A DNA stretch of 64,000 nucleotides, from the NCBI RefSeq assembly GCF_014295035.1, contig NZ_CP060404.1:4682501-4746500 (forward strand). Direction: 5' to 3'. This DNA is from Streptomyces buecherae. GTDB taxonomy: Bacteria; Actinomycetota; Actinomycetes; Streptomycetales; Streptomycetaceae. The translations under genes and the position numbers were made by a program. Below, one piece after another: positions 34,375 to 43,155 of this stretch (position 1 is its first letter; each line of letters starts with the position of its first letter). The notes under the pieces were generated by a model. The model searched no databases. It saw nothing but the letters and a program-made list of their open reading frames with translations, and was not told the origin of the DNA.

Positions 34375-34755
34375 ATGAGCGCGGTAGACCTGCTGCCCGG
34401 CGCCGAGGTGGTCAGCCTCGACGCCGGCACCATCCACACCCGAATCACCATCGACCCGTCGGCTCCCGTGTTCGCCGGGCACTATCCGCACTTCCCGCTG
34501 CTGCCGGGGGTGTTCACGCTGGACGCGGTCGACCACGCGGTGCGGCTGCACGCCGAGCGCACCGACGGGGCGCGTACGGAGCTGGCCGAGGTGCGCTCGG
34601 TGCGCTTCGCCGCGCCGGTCTTCCCCGGCGACGTGCTGACCGTGGAGTGCACCGTCAAGCGCGGCGACGACGGCGAACGCGACGTGCGGGTGCGCTGCCG
34701 CACCGACCGCGACAAGGCGTCGACGCTGCGCCTGCGCTACCGCGACGCCGCCTGA
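34375..34755 (+). CDS. FabZ/ApeI-like hotdog dehydratase subunit A1
   Basis: 126 residues. Hotdog fold with the 3-hydroxyacyl-ACP dehydratase signature 'FAGHYPHFPLLPGVFTLDAV': the His of GHYP is the catalytic His, while the usual catalytic Glu on the central helix is Asp. It dehydrates beta-hydroxyacyl-ACP to the trans-enoyl form. It is followed after 170 bp by a second, different FabZ-like protein, and the same A/B arrangement recurs at 44093/44649, recalling the ApeI/ApeP heterodimer of aryl-polyene pathways. In such pairs each chain supplies part of the site, so both genes are probably needed. Confidence 0.85.
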   Translation: MSAVDLLPGAEVVSLDAGTIHTRITIDPSAPVFAGHYPHFPLLPGVFTLDAVDHAVRLHAERTDGARTELAEVRSVRFAAPVFPGDVLTVECTVKRGDDGERDVRVRCRTDRDKASTLRLRYRDAA

Positions 34756-34774
34756 CGCGCGGGCCCCCGCCCCG

Positions 34775-34854
34775 CCCGTACCGCCTGACGGGCGGGCCGA
34801 CGACCGGGCCCGTACCGCCTGACGCGGGCCGACGCCTCGCCCGTACCGCCTGAC
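34775..34854. repeat. Three copies of CCCGTACCGCCTGAC after the dehydratase gene
   Basis: Exact 15-mers at 34775, 34809 and 34840. Their CCGCCTGACG end resembles the last codons and stop of the gene just upstream (GACGCCGCCTGACG), suggesting small duplications of its 3' end. Confidence 0.8.
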
Positions 34855-34928
34855 CGACGGCGCGCAGCGCCGCACCGCCCACGCACCTGGCCGCGCGCCG
34901 GGACGAGATCCGACGGAGTGTGGTTCGA

Positions 34929-35456
34929 GTGACCGACACCGAGTTCGGGCCCATCGGCCCGCACCGACTGAAGACCCTGATCCCGCACCGCTTCCCGATC
35001 CTGCTGGTGGACCGGGTGGACGAGGTGACCCCCGGCGAGCGGATCGTGACCCGCAAGGCCGTCTCGGTCAACGAGCCCTGGTACCAGGAGCTTCCCGACG
35101 CGACGCCCGACGCCGGCTACGGCTACCCGGTGGCGCTGCTCATCGAGTCCTGGTGCCAGAGCGCGGCGCTGCTCGCCGCCTGGGACCAGGACCCGGAGGC
35201 GACGGACGGCCAGGTCGCGCTGTTCGGCGGGATGAGCGGCATCGAGGTCGTCGGGCGGGCGCTGCCCGGTGACGTGCTGCGGCACGAGGTGCGCATCAGC
35301 CGCGCCTTCGCCGGCACCTGGTTCTTCGAGGGCGCCACCACCACCGACGACGGGCGCGAGGTGCTGCGCGTGGAGTCCGTGATGACCGCCATGCGCCCCA
35401 GCTCGGTGCTGGCCCCGCCGCAGGAGCAGCCGGCCGCCGCCGCGGCCGAGGCGTAA
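34929..35456 (+). CDS. FabZ/ApeP-like hotdog dehydratase subunit B1
   Basis: 175 residues from GTG 34929, 10 nt after GGAG; a GTG at 34920 is too close to that site. FabZ-type N-terminus 'LKTLIPHRFPILLVDRVDEV' with 'VSVNEPWY', then the helix 'YPVALLIESWCQSAALLAAW', where FabZ carries its catalytic Glu (ESW), and 'LPGDVLRHEVRISRAF'. The ~15-residue C-terminal tail is Ala/Pro-rich. It pairs with the gene upstream as one dehydratase for the reducing polyketide synthase. Homologous to the product of 44649 (same IPH...PILLVDKV start and ES(W)xQ helix), so the pairs arose by duplication. Confidence 0.87.
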   Translation: MTDTEFGPIGPHRLKTLIPHRFPILLVDRVDEVTPGERIVTRKAVSVNEPWYQELPDATPDAGYGYPVALLIESWCQSAALLAAWDQDPEATDGQVALFGGMSGIEVVGRALPGDVLRHEVRISRAFAGTWFFEGATTTDDGREVLRVESVMTAMRPSSVLAPPQEQPAAAAAEA

Positions 35457-35970
35457 CCCGCGTACCGAGGCGGCTCCACTCCGGCGCCGCCCCCCGCACC
35501 ACCCGAGCGCCGCTCCCCAGCGCCGGTCCGGCCGGAGGCCGCCGTCACGACGGCGCGCACCGGCGGGGCCGGCGCCGGTGCGTGTGGGCGGGCATACCGA
35601 GAACCCGGGCCACGCGCGGACGAAGGGCCGTGACCACGGCCGCGCGTGCGACCGGGACCTCAGCCGCGACGGAAATCCGGGCATTGCCGGGGCCGGTGAA
35701 ATACGGCGGCGGTCCGGGAGATGTCACTGAACTGCAACAGATATCGCGGTTCTGTTATTCGCGAGTAACGACTTATTCATTATTGAACGGCCTTTGTGGT
35801 GTGGCGCACAACGGGCCCCAAGTGGGTCTTGGAAAAAGCGCTGTTGGGCTATCTGTGAACACCCATCGATGGTGGCTCAGGCGCCTTCTGGCCGCCTAAT
35901 GTTGAAGTGTCGGAACGCGAGAGATCGACGTTCTGAATTCCCCTCAGAAGCCCGAGAAAGGTGTCCATAA
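35457..35970. other. Promoter region of the main polyketide operon
   Basis: About 510 bp. From about 35740 it is AT-rich for this genome and includes the dyad at 35754-35769 and a weaker one, GAACG-N11-CGTTC (35913-35933). No gene. The ribosome-binding site of the ACP gene (GAAAGG) lies just before 35962. Confidence 0.55.
35754..35769. promoter_or_regulatory. 16-bp dyad upstream of the ACP gene
   Basis: GTTATTCG-CGAGTAAC, matching in 7 of 8 positions, in an AT-rich stretch about 200 bp upstream of the first gene of the main operon. Likely an operator; the binding protein is unknown. Confidence 0.45.
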
Positions 35971-36231
35971 ATGTCGACCGCCACCAAGCAGGAGCAGCTC
36001 GACGAGATCCGCGAAATCGTCGCGGAGGTGCTGGAGCTTGAGCCCGAGGAGATCTCGGAGACCAGCCACTTCATCGAGGAGCACGAGGCCGACTCGCTGC
36101 GCGCGATCGAGATCCTCGCCCGCCTGGAGAAGAAGTACAAGGTGGAGATCCCGCAGTCGGAGCTCCCCAAGATGATCAACCTCACCGAGGTCTACAACGT
36201 GCTCGCCGAGCACGCTGGTTGGCAGGGCTGA
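35971..36231 (+). CDS. Acyl carrier protein of the reducing type II PKS
   Basis: 86 residues. Four-helix carrier protein; the phosphopantetheine attachment site is Ser42 in 'EHEADSLRAIEILARLEKK'. The acidic helices 'EIVAEVLELEPEEISETSHF' are typical. It is the only carrier protein gene in the cluster, so all three KS pairs, the ketoreductase and the dehydratases must share it. It is the first gene of the long overlapping operon; the KS start follows 5 bp after its stop. Confidence 0.95.
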   Translation: MSTATKQEQLDEIREIVAEVLELEPEEISETSHFIEEHEADSLRAIEILARLEKKYKVEIPQSELPKMINLTEVYNVLAEHAGWQG

Positions 36232-36236
36232 GCCTC

Positions 36237-37448
36237 ATGTCACTCCGACGGGTAGTCATCACCGGCCTGGGGCCCGTGTCGAGCATCGGGATCGGGGCGT
36301 CCGCGTACAGCGAGGGGCTGCGCGAAGGCGTCAACGGCGTCTCGCCGATCGCCTGCTTCGACCCCACCGGATTCCCCTACATCATGGCCGGCGAAGTCCA
36401 CGCCTTCCGGCCAGAGGACATGGTCCGGCGGCTGTCTGTCGACGAGTGGGGCCGTACCAGCCTCTTCGCGGCGTCCGCGGCCCGCCTCGCGGTCGCGGAC
36501 GCCGGGATCGACGAAGACGAACTGGCCGCCTCCCGCGCCGGATCGAGCATGGGCACCACCGGCGGCGAGTCGCAGGTGCTGGAGAAGCTCACCGAGGACT
36601 CGCTGACGGCGGGCATGGGCGGCCTGGACGCGGGTCTGATCCGCCAGGTCTCCAGCGCCCGGCTGTCCCAGGCGGTCAACCGCGAACTGCGCCTGACCGG
36701 CGACGCCGTGACCCTGTCCACCGCCTGTTCGGCCAGCAACTACGCGCTCGGTTACGCGTACGACCTGATCCGTACCGGCGAGGCGGACTACATGATCGCC
36801 GGTGGCGCGGACTCGGTCGGCCGCTGGTCGCACGCCGGGTTCTACCGGCTCGGCGCGCTCACCGAGAAGGCGTGCTCGCCGTTCGACGCCAACCGCTCCG
36901 GCATCATCACCGGTGAGGGCGGCGCGGCGATGTTCCTGGAGTCGCTGGAGTCGGCCCAGGCGCGCGGCGCGCACATCCACGCCGAGGTGCTCGGCTACGG
37001 GCTCAACTGCGACGCCAACCACATGGTCGCCCCGAACCGGGACAGCATCGCCGAGTGCATGCGCATCGCGCACGCCAACGCGGGCGTCAAGGCCGAAGAG
37101 GTCGACTACATCTGCGCCCACGGCACCGGCACGCCGGCCAACGACTTCGTCGAGGCCAGCGCCGTCGTGGACGTCTTCGGGGAGAACCCGCCGCCGATCA
37201 GCTCCACCAAGTCGATGCTCGGCCACACCATGGGCGCGGCATCCGGGCTCGGGGCGATCGCGTCGGTGCTCGGCATCGCGGGCTCGTTCCTGCCGCCCAC
37301 CATCAACTTCAACACCCCGGACCCGGACATGCCCAAGATCGACCCCGTGCCGAACAAGGCACGCGCCGCGGACGTGCGGATCGCGCAGGTCAACGGCTTC
37401 GCGTTCGGTGGCAACAACGCCATCGTGATGCTGGGGAGGCCCGAGTGA
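36237..37448 (+). CDS. Ketosynthase alpha, pair 1 (active KS)
   Basis: 403 residues from ATG 36237 (a TTG at 36219 inside the ACP gene is a less likely start). Thiolase-fold beta-ketoacyl-ACP synthase that condenses malonyl-ACP with the growing chain. The complete Cys-His-His triad is visible: Cys164 in 'LSTACSASNYALG', His in 'CAHGTGTPANDF' and His in 'SMLGHTMGAASG'; the C-terminal 'NGFAFGGNNA' loop is normal. It is followed with a 4-nt GTGA overlap by a KS-like protein lacking Cys, forming a KS/CLF-type pair. The family assignment to highly reducing type II PKS rests on the gene set around it. Confidence 0.93.
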   Translation: MSLRRVVITGLGPVSSIGIGASAYSEGLREGVNGVSPIACFDPTGFPYIMAGEVHAFRPEDMVRRLSVDEWGRTSLFAASAARLAVADAGIDEDELAASRAGSSMGTTGGESQVLEKLTEDSLTAGMGGLDAGLIRQVSSARLSQAVNRELRLTGDAVTLSTACSASNYALGYAYDLIRTGEADYMIAGGADSVGRWSHAGFYRLGALTEKACSPFDANRSGIITGEGGAAMFLESLESAQARGAHIHAEVLGYGLNCDANHMVAPNRDSIAECMRIAHANAGVKAEEVDYICAHGTGTPANDFVEASAVVDVFGENPPPISSTKSMLGHTMGAASGLGAIASVLGIAGSFLPPTINFNTPDPDMPKIDPVPNKARAADVRIAQVNGFAFGGNNAIVMLGRPE

Positions 37449-38617
37449 GCACAGCGACCGCACCCGCCGCGGCGGCCACGACGCCCGGCACCCGCTCCAC
37501 CGCGCTGGCCATCACCGGCTTCGGCGTGCTCTCCGGCGCCGGCATCGGCCCCGAGGCGCTGGCCGCCGCGCTCGCCGCGCCGGCCGCCCCGGTGGACGTC
37601 AGCGAGATGTTCGAGGAGGAGCTGCCGCGTAACGAGGCGCACGCGCTGGTGGACTTCAAGGTCCGCGACCACCTCGGCCGCAAGGGCACCTCGTTCTTCG
37701 ACCGCTCCACCTCGCTGGGCATGGTCGCCTGCAAGGAGGCGCTGGCCGACAGCGACCTGGAGATCAACGACGACAACCGGGCCCGCATCGGCATCACGCT
37801 CGGCACCACCGCCGGCAGCGCCAAGTCGACCAGCGACTACAGCAAGGACACGTTCGTCCAGGACCGTCCCTACCTGGTCAACCCGCTGCTGTTCCCGAAC
37901 GCGGTGATGAACTGCGCGGCCGGCCAGTCGGGCATCAAGTTCGGACTCCAGGGCCCCAACGCCACCATCGCCGGTGGCCCGATGGCCATGCTGAACGTGC
38001 TGCGCTACACCCGCAACCTCATCAACTGCGGGTACGCCGAAGCCCTGTTGGCCGGCGCGGTCGAGGAGTTCAGCCCGCAGGAGTCGTGGGCCGTGCACTA
38101 CGCGCAGTCCGTCTACGGCGGCGACGCGGCACCCGGTGAGGGCGCGGCCGTCTTCGTGGTCGAGAACGCCGAGGCCGTACGGGCCGCCGGGCGCACCCCG
38201 GACGCCGAGGTGCTCTCCGTCGAGGTCGGGGTCTTCGACCCGCCGGGCCCCGACGGCGAGTTCAGCCGTGGCCTCGGCCTGTGCATCAGCCGCGCCCTGG
38301 AGCGCGCCGGCGTCACCGCGGCCGACATCACCACGGTGGCCACCGCCGCCAACGGGATGACGCTGCTCGACGACGCCGAGGAGCGCGCCATCGGCGCGAT
38401 CGTCGGCGAGGGCGCCCAGCGGCTGCGGGTCAAGGAGGCCACCGGCGAGGCGTTCAGCGCCTCCGGCGCCTTCCAGCTCGCCGCGCTGCTCGCCCGGCAC
38501 CGGGCGGAGCCCGCGCGGGACGGCGAACTGTCGCTGATCACCACGCGGTCCGCCGAAGGCGCGGCCGGGGCGGCCGTCGTCAGGGGGTGGAGTCGTGCCG
38601 GTGGCGATCACGGGTAG
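37445..38617 (+). CDS. Chain-length-factor-like KS beta, pair 1
   Basis: 390 residues from GTG 37445, overlapping the KS stop. Thiolase fold, but the active-site Cys region reads 'NATIAGGPMAML' with Gly in place of Cys, and the first His motif is 'VATAANGMTLLD'. It therefore cannot condense and is a chain-length-factor-type partner that shapes the pocket. The N-terminus has an Ala/Thr-rich extension of about 17 residues. The motif 'NCAAGQSGIKFGLQGPN' sits at the dimer interface region. It overlaps the next KS by 23 nt. Confidence 0.9.
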   Translation: MSTATAPAAAATTPGTRSTALAITGFGVLSGAGIGPEALAAALAAPAAPVDVSEMFEEELPRNEAHALVDFKVRDHLGRKGTSFFDRSTSLGMVACKEALADSDLEINDDNRARIGITLGTTAGSAKSTSDYSKDTFVQDRPYLVNPLLFPNAVMNCAAGQSGIKFGLQGPNATIAGGPMAMLNVLRYTRNLINCGYAEALLAGAVEEFSPQESWAVHYAQSVYGGDAAPGEGAAVFVVENAEAVRAAGRTPDAEVLSVEVGVFDPPGPDGEFSRGLGLCISRALERAGVTAADITTVATAANGMTLLDDAEERAIGAIVGEGAQRLRVKEATGEAFSASGAFQLAALLARHRAEPARDGELSLITTRSAEGAAGAAVVRGWSRAGGDHG

Positions 38618-39818
38618 CTCCATGGTGAGCTGCCACGGCGATCTCGACGCCACGTTCGACGCGCTGCTCGCCGGGCGCAGCGGGGCCTCCCCGCTGCGCG
38701 CCGGCGACCCGGCCAAGCTGAACGTCACCCACGGGTACGGCATCGACGACGCCACCGAGCGCGCCTACCGCGCCTCGGTCGCCGAGGCCGTCAGCGCGAG
38801 CGGCGCCGCGGGGGGCGCCGCCGTCGCCGTGGGCGTGCCGTACGGCGTCGGCGAGGACGTGCGGCTCTCCGGGCGCTGGCTGGCCCAGGCCGTCGCCGGG
38901 GCGCTCGCCGAGGCCGGCGTGGACCCGGACACCAGCCGGGTCGCGGTCATCGTCGGCACCGGGCTGCGCGAGCTGCGCGCCGTGGAGCAGTGGCACGGCG
39001 ACGACGCGGCGCTGCGCCTGGCCCAGACGCACTTCAACGAGGCCGTGCGCTCCGTGGCGCCCGGCGTCACCGAGGTGCACACACTCGCCAACGCGTGCGC
39101 CGCCTCCGGCTACGCCCTCGCGCTCGCCGCCGACCTGCTCGAACTCGGCGAGGCCGACGCGGTCGTGGCCGCCGGCTGCGACACCCTCACCGAGTCGATG
39201 CTCACCATGATCGGCCGGGTGGGCACCACCACGGCCGAGACCGTACGCCCCTTCGACACCGACCGGGACGGCGTGCTGCTCGGCGAGGGCGCCGCCGCCG
39301 TCGTCCTCGAACTGCCCTCGGACAAGCCGGCGTTCGGCCTCGTGCGCGGCGTGGGCATCGGCTGCGACGCGTTCCACGAGACGGCGCCCGACCCGGGCGG
39401 CGTCCTCGCCACGATGCGCGAGGCCCACCAGCGCGCCGGCATCGAGCCCGGCGAGGTGGACCTGGTCGTCGCGCACGGCACCTCCACCGCGCTGAACGAC
39501 CCGACCGAGGCCACCGCGCTCACCGAACTCTTCGCCGACGTCGCGCCGGCCGACGCGCCCGCCGTCACCGGCATCAAGGGCGCCATCGGGCACACCTCGG
39601 GCGGCGCGGCCCTGATGAGCGTGCTCGTCGCCTGCCAGGCCATGCGGAAGGGCACCGTGCCGCCGGTCACCGGGCTGCGCACCGCGATCCCGGAGGCCGA
39701 GAAGCTGGCCCTGGTGATCGGGGAGCCGCTGGCCGCCCGGCCGCGGATCGCGCAGATCAACGCGTTCGGCTTCGGCGGCGTCAACGCCGTCACGATCGTG
39801 GAGGCCGTCGATGCCTGA
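38595..39818 (+). CDS. Ketosynthase alpha, pair 2 (active KS)
   Basis: 407 residues from GTG 38595. Complete catalytic triad: Cys168 in 'LANACAASGYALA', His in 'VAHGTSTALNDP', His in 'GAIGHTSGGAAL', with C-terminal 'NAFGFGGVNAV'. It is clearly diverged from pair 1 (for example THGYGID and CDAFHETAPDPGG motifs), the latter shared with the KS at 45125, which suggests those two are closer to each other. Overlaps its partner gene by 8 nt. Probably handles a different stage of elongation or a different primer from pair 1; sequence alone cannot say which. Confidence 0.92.
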   Translation: MPVAITGSSMVSCHGDLDATFDALLAGRSGASPLRAGDPAKLNVTHGYGIDDATERAYRASVAEAVSASGAAGGAAVAVGVPYGVGEDVRLSGRWLAQAVAGALAEAGVDPDTSRVAVIVGTGLRELRAVEQWHGDDAALRLAQTHFNEAVRSVAPGVTEVHTLANACAASGYALALAADLLELGEADAVVAAGCDTLTESMLTMIGRVGTTTAETVRPFDTDRDGVLLGEGAAAVVLELPSDKPAFGLVRGVGIGCDAFHETAPDPGGVLATMREAHQRAGIEPGEVDLVVAHGTSTALNDPTEATALTELFADVAPADAPAVTGIKGAIGHTSGGAALMSVLVACQAMRKGTVPPVTGLRTAIPEAEKLALVIGEPLAARPRIAQINAFGFGGVNAVTIVEAVDA

Positions 39819-40719
39819 GACCCGCACCCAAGACCGCGCGGCCGACCAGCCGCTGTCCGTCGCCGGCTGGGCCACGCACGTGCCCGGGCTGACCGCGGCC
39901 GACCTGCCCGGCTCGCCCGTCGAGCCGGCCTGCGGGCCCGATGACGCCAAGGACGTGCTGGGCCGAAAGGGCCTGCTCGGCAAGGAGCCGTCAACGCGGC
40001 TCGCGCTGTGCGCCACGCACCGCGCGCTCGGGCTGCCCCCGGGCAAGCTGACCGAGCCGCTGCCGTACGCGCCGGGCACCGCCGTCGTCGTCGCCTCCAA
40101 CCTCGGCAACGTGGAGACGGTGAGCACGGTCCTGGACGACATGCGCTCGCGCGGCGGCAACGTCGTCAGCCCGCTGGACGCCCCCAACGCGTCCAGCAAC
40201 GTCATCGCGTCCTCGATCGCCATCAGGTACGGCTTCACCGGCCCCAACCTGGCCGTGTGCTCCGGCGCGACGGCGGGGCTCGACGCCGTGCGCCTGGCCC
40301 GGGTGCTGCTGCTCGCCGGGCGCGCCGAGCGCGCCGTCGTCGTCGGCGTCGAACCCGCCGACCCGGTGGCCCGCGCGCTGGCCGCGCTGCGCCCCGGCGA
40401 CCCCGGCGAGCTGATCGCCGGCGCCGGCTGCGTGCTGCTCGGCCGCCCCGGCGCCTGGCCCACCGACACCGGGATCACCGTCGGTCCGGTCACCCGCCAC
40501 ACCAGCGACCCGGGTCCGGCCGACGGCCAGCCGGCCGTGGGTGAGCTGTACGGCGCGGCGGGCGTGGTCCACCTGGCCGCGGCGGCCGCGAGGCTCGCCG
40601 GTGGGGCCGACGACGACGCGGCCGGTCTGACCGTGCGCTGCGGCGACGCGGACGACGCCTGGCTGACCGTGGACGTGACCCGTGCCGGGGCCCGGCGGGA
40701 AGCGGGGGCCGCGGCATGA
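39811..40719 (+). CDS. Short chain-length-factor-like protein, pair 2
   Basis: 302 residues, about 100 shorter than a normal CLF. The N-terminal half aligns with KS proteins ('RLALCATHRALGLPPGKL', 'VVASNLGNVETVSTVLDD', 'IRYGFTGPNLAVCSGATAG'). In the last motif Ala occupies the active-site Cys position and a Cys lies three residues earlier. The region holding the two catalytic His of a KS is reduced or missing. It is thus non-catalytic and shortened. The start overlaps the KS stop by 8 nt and the stop overlaps the hydrolase start (ATGA), so it is still translated in the operon. Confidence 0.85.
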   Translation: MPETRTQDRAADQPLSVAGWATHVPGLTAADLPGSPVEPACGPDDAKDVLGRKGLLGKEPSTRLALCATHRALGLPPGKLTEPLPYAPGTAVVVASNLGNVETVSTVLDDMRSRGGNVVSPLDAPNASSNVIASSIAIRYGFTGPNLAVCSGATAGLDAVRLARVLLLAGRAERAVVVGVEPADPVARALAALRPGDPGELIAGAGCVLLGRPGAWPTDTGITVGPVTRHTSDPGPADGQPAVGELYGAAGVVHLAAAAARLAGGADDDAAGLTVRCGDADDAWLTVDVTRAGARREAGAAA

Positions 40720-42503
40720 CCGTGGTGGACGGCTGGACGCTGGTCGCGACCGAGGGACCCGTGCAGGTGTGGCGGGGCCCCGGGAGCGGTCCGCCGATCG
40801 TCGCCGCGCACGGCATGGAGGACGGCTGGAAGAGCTGGCGCACCGTGCTCGGCGCGCTGCCCGGGTACACCCCGTACTCGCTGCACCTGCCCTGGTGCGG
40901 CGGCACCGACTACGCGTGGACCGCCGAGGGCAGCCCGGCCGACTGGCTGCGGCGCGCCCTGGCGCTGCTGCCCGAGCGCCCCCGGGCGCTGCTCGGCCAC
41001 TCCTTCGGCGCCAACGCCATCCTGGCCCACCTCGCCGACCTGCCCCAACAGGACGACGTGGTGGCCGAGTTGGAAGCCGTGGTGCTGGTCGCGCCGTTCT
41101 ACCGGCCGGCCGGGTTCCCGCTGAGCGACCAGTTGCGGACGCGCTCGGTGGCCGCGCTGCGCCGCGTGCTGGTGGAGGGGCTACGGGTCTCGCTGGGCCC
41201 GCGCGCCGCCCGGATGGACCGCGAGGTGCTGGCCCTGATGGAGGGCAAGCTGCTCGAGCGGGCCGTGCCCAGCGCGTTCCCCGTCTTCTACGCGGCGTTC
41301 GAGGACTCCGGCCACCTCGACCTGTCCCGTGTCACGGTGCCCACGCTGATCTACGTCGGGCCCGGCGACGAGGGGCTGACACCGATGCGCGCGAGCGCCC
41401 TGGCCGACGCCGTGCCCGCCGCGACACTGCGCAGCCGCCCCGGCTACGGCCACTTCTGCCACATCGACCGGGCCGAGGAGATGACCGCGGAGGTCGCCGA
41501 CTTCCTCCGCGACCCCCGGTCCGCCGCTGACTCATCCGAAGGAGGAACAACCGTGACCGAACTGCTCGACGGACAGCCGACCAGCTACGTCGGCAGCCCC
41601 CGCTACGAGGGCGCCAACATCCGCACCTGGATCGGGTTCAAGCACTTCATGTACCTGGTCGAGGAGGGGGTGCTGCAGTACTTCCGCGACCGAGGCGTCG
41701 GCGTCCGCGACATCTACCACCGCTACGGACTCGGCCTGGAGATCGTCGACTCCTCCGTGCAGCTGCCGGTGGCCCTGGAGGCCGAGGAGCAGGTGTACGC
41801 CACCGTCGTCTCCGGCAAGCCGAAGCCGGGCCAGGGCGCGCCGTTCAACGTGTCCCTGACGGTGGAGCGCGAGGGCGAGACCGTCACCGTCCTCAAGGGC
41901 AAGGTGCAGGTCGCCCTGGTCGCCGTCAAGGACGGCTCGGGCTCCGAGCCGGTGCCGGCCATCCTGGAGCCGTACGTCGTGCCGGACGTCGCCGCGCTGA
42001 CCAACTCGGCCAAGGCCACGCTGGAGATCCCCGCCGGGAGCACCGTCGCCGACGTGCTCGCCCCCGAGGGCTCGGGCGCCTACCTGTGGGACTGGCGCGC
42101 GCCGTACTACTACTGCCACTTCTCCGACCGGCTCCAGCACTCCGCGTACATCCGCACGATGGAGGAGGTCGTGGACCGCTTCCTGGCCGACCGTGGCCTG
42201 GCCGTCGGCAAGCTGCTCGACGAGCGCGGCTGGATTCCGGTGGTCTCGCGGGCCCGCGTGCAGATGCTCTCGGACATCTACATGGAGGAGACGGTGCACA
42301 CCGTCTTCAAGGTCGAGGACATCCTCAAGGACACCATGTACACCGCGCGCATGGACTGCTACGTGCGCCGCGGCGACACCCTGGAGCGCGCCGCCACCGG
42401 CACGATCATGCACGGGTACGCCATCAGCCGGGGCGAGCGGGCCGGCACGGTCGCCGTCCTGGACGAGGCCACCCAGGCGACGTTGCTCGGGGGTGCCGCG
42501 TGA
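40716..42503 (+). CDS. Alpha/beta hydrolase fused in frame to a double-hotdog (thioesterase/dehydratase-like) protein
   Basis: 595 residues in one open frame. Residues 1-270 are an alpha/beta hydrolase: oxyanion 'AAHGMEDGWKSW', nucleophile Ser96 in 'LLGHSFGANAI', acid region 'YVGPGDEG', His in 'GYGHFCHIDRAEE'. Residues 280-595 carry two hotdog-like modules: 'WIGFKHFMYLVEEGVLQYFR' and 'YYYCHFSDRLQHSAYIRTME', the second resembling 4HBT thioesterases. Between them a strong ribosome-binding site (GAAGGAGG, 41538-41545) and GTG 41553 sit in frame, so the second part may also, or only, be made separately (316 residues). A one-base change would separate two ordinary genes. The hydrolase may edit or release chains; the double hotdog may dehydrate or hydrolyse. 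Confidence 0.85.
   Translation: MTVVDGWTLVATEGPVQVWRGPGSGPPIVAAHGMEDGWKSWRTVLGALPGYTPYSLHLPWCGGTDYAWTAEGSPADWLRRALALLPERPRALLGHSFGANAILAHLADLPQQDDVVAELEAVVLVAPFYRPAGFPLSDQLRTRSVAALRRVLVEGLRVSLGPRAARMDREVLALMEGKLLERAVPSAFPVFYAAFEDSGHLDLSRVTVPTLIYVGPGDEGLTPMRASALADAVPAATLRSRPGYGHFCHIDRAEEMTAEVADFLRDPRSAADSSEGGTTVTELLDGQPTSYVGSPRYEGANIRTWIGFKHFMYLVEEGVLQYFRDRGVGVRDIYHRYGLGLEIVDSSVQLPVALEAEEQVYATVVSGKPKPGQGAPFNVSLTVEREGETVTVLKGKVQVALVAVKDGSGSEPVPAILEPYVVPDVAALTNSAKATLEIPAGSTVADVLAPEGSGAYLWDWRAPYYYCHFSDRLQHSAYIRTMEEVVDRFLADRGLAVGKLLDERGWIPVVSRARVQMLSDIYMEETVHTVFKVEDILKDTMYTARMDCYVRRGDTLERAATGTIMHGYAISRGERAGTVAVLDEATQATLLGGAA
41538..41555 (+). promoter_or_regulatory. Internal ribosome-binding site and GTG start within the hydrolase/hotdog frame
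   Basis: GAAGGAGG (41538-41545) followed after 7 nt by GTG (41553-41555), in the same frame as the upstream hydrolase with no stop between. This is the strongest ribosome-binding site in the operon and supports separate initiation of the hotdog part. Confidence 0.7.
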
Positions 42504-43141
42504 GGAAGCCGCCGCGCCTGTACTTCTCGCTGCGCTCGCCGTTCAGCTGGATGGCGGTGCGCCAGTTGGAGGAGCGCGTCCCGAACGCCCAGGACCTCAT
42601 CGAGTACATCCCGTTCTTCGAGCCCGACGCGATCAGCAGCAAGGCGCTTGAGGAGCAGGGTGGCGAGTTCCACTACGTGGCCATGAGCAAGGCCAAGCAC
42701 CTGTACATCCTCAACGACACCAAGCGCCTGTCGCAGAAGTACGGCTACCCGATGAAGTGGCCGATCGACAAGGGCGACGAGTGGTGGGAGCTGCCGCACC
42801 TGGCCTGGATCAAGGCCAAGGAGCTGGGCGTCCACCGCGCCTACTACACCGCGGCGATGGCCGCCCGCTGGGAGCGCGGCGAGGACATCTGCGACCGCGA
42901 CACGCTGCGCCGGGTGTGCCTCGACGCCGGGCTGGACGCCGAGGCCCTGGTGAACGCGCCCGAGGAGGCGCACATCCGCGAGGCGGGCGTGCAGGCCCTG
43001 ATGCGCGTGTACGAGGACGACGTGTTCGGCGTCCCGTACTTCAAGGTCGGCCGGCACCGCTTCTGGGGCCTGGACCGGCTGGACGACTTCGTGACCACGC
43101 TGGAAGAGGCGCTCGCCACCGCCGCGAGCAAGGCCGCGTGA
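42500..43141 (+). CDS. DsbA/kappa-GST-like protein (2-hydroxychromene-2-carboxylate isomerase family)
   Basis: 213 residues from GTG 42500, overlapping the previous stop by 4 nt. Thioredoxin-like fold with an all-helical insertion: N-terminal 'LYFSLRSPFSWMAVRQLEER', where Ser-Pro-Phe-Ser replaces the CxxC of DsbA, and C-terminal 'VFGVPYFKVGRHRFWGLDRL', the family's cis-Pro strand and FWG motif. Members such as NahD use glutathione to isomerise double bonds. Actinobacteria use mycothiol, so the cofactor here is unclear. In a polyene pathway the most attractive role is E/Z isomerisation of a carrier-bound or released polyene, but that is inference. Confidence 0.87.
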   Translation: MRKPPRLYFSLRSPFSWMAVRQLEERVPNAQDLIEYIPFFEPDAISSKALEEQGGEFHYVAMSKAKHLYILNDTKRLSQKYGYPMKWPIDKGDEWWELPHLAWIKAKELGVHRAYYTAAMAARWERGEDICDRDTLRRVCLDAGLDAEALVNAPEEAHIREAGVQALMRVYEDDVFGVPYFKVGRHRFWGLDRLDDFVTTLEEALATAASKAA

Positions 43142-43155
43142 AGGAGAGCTGAGCG

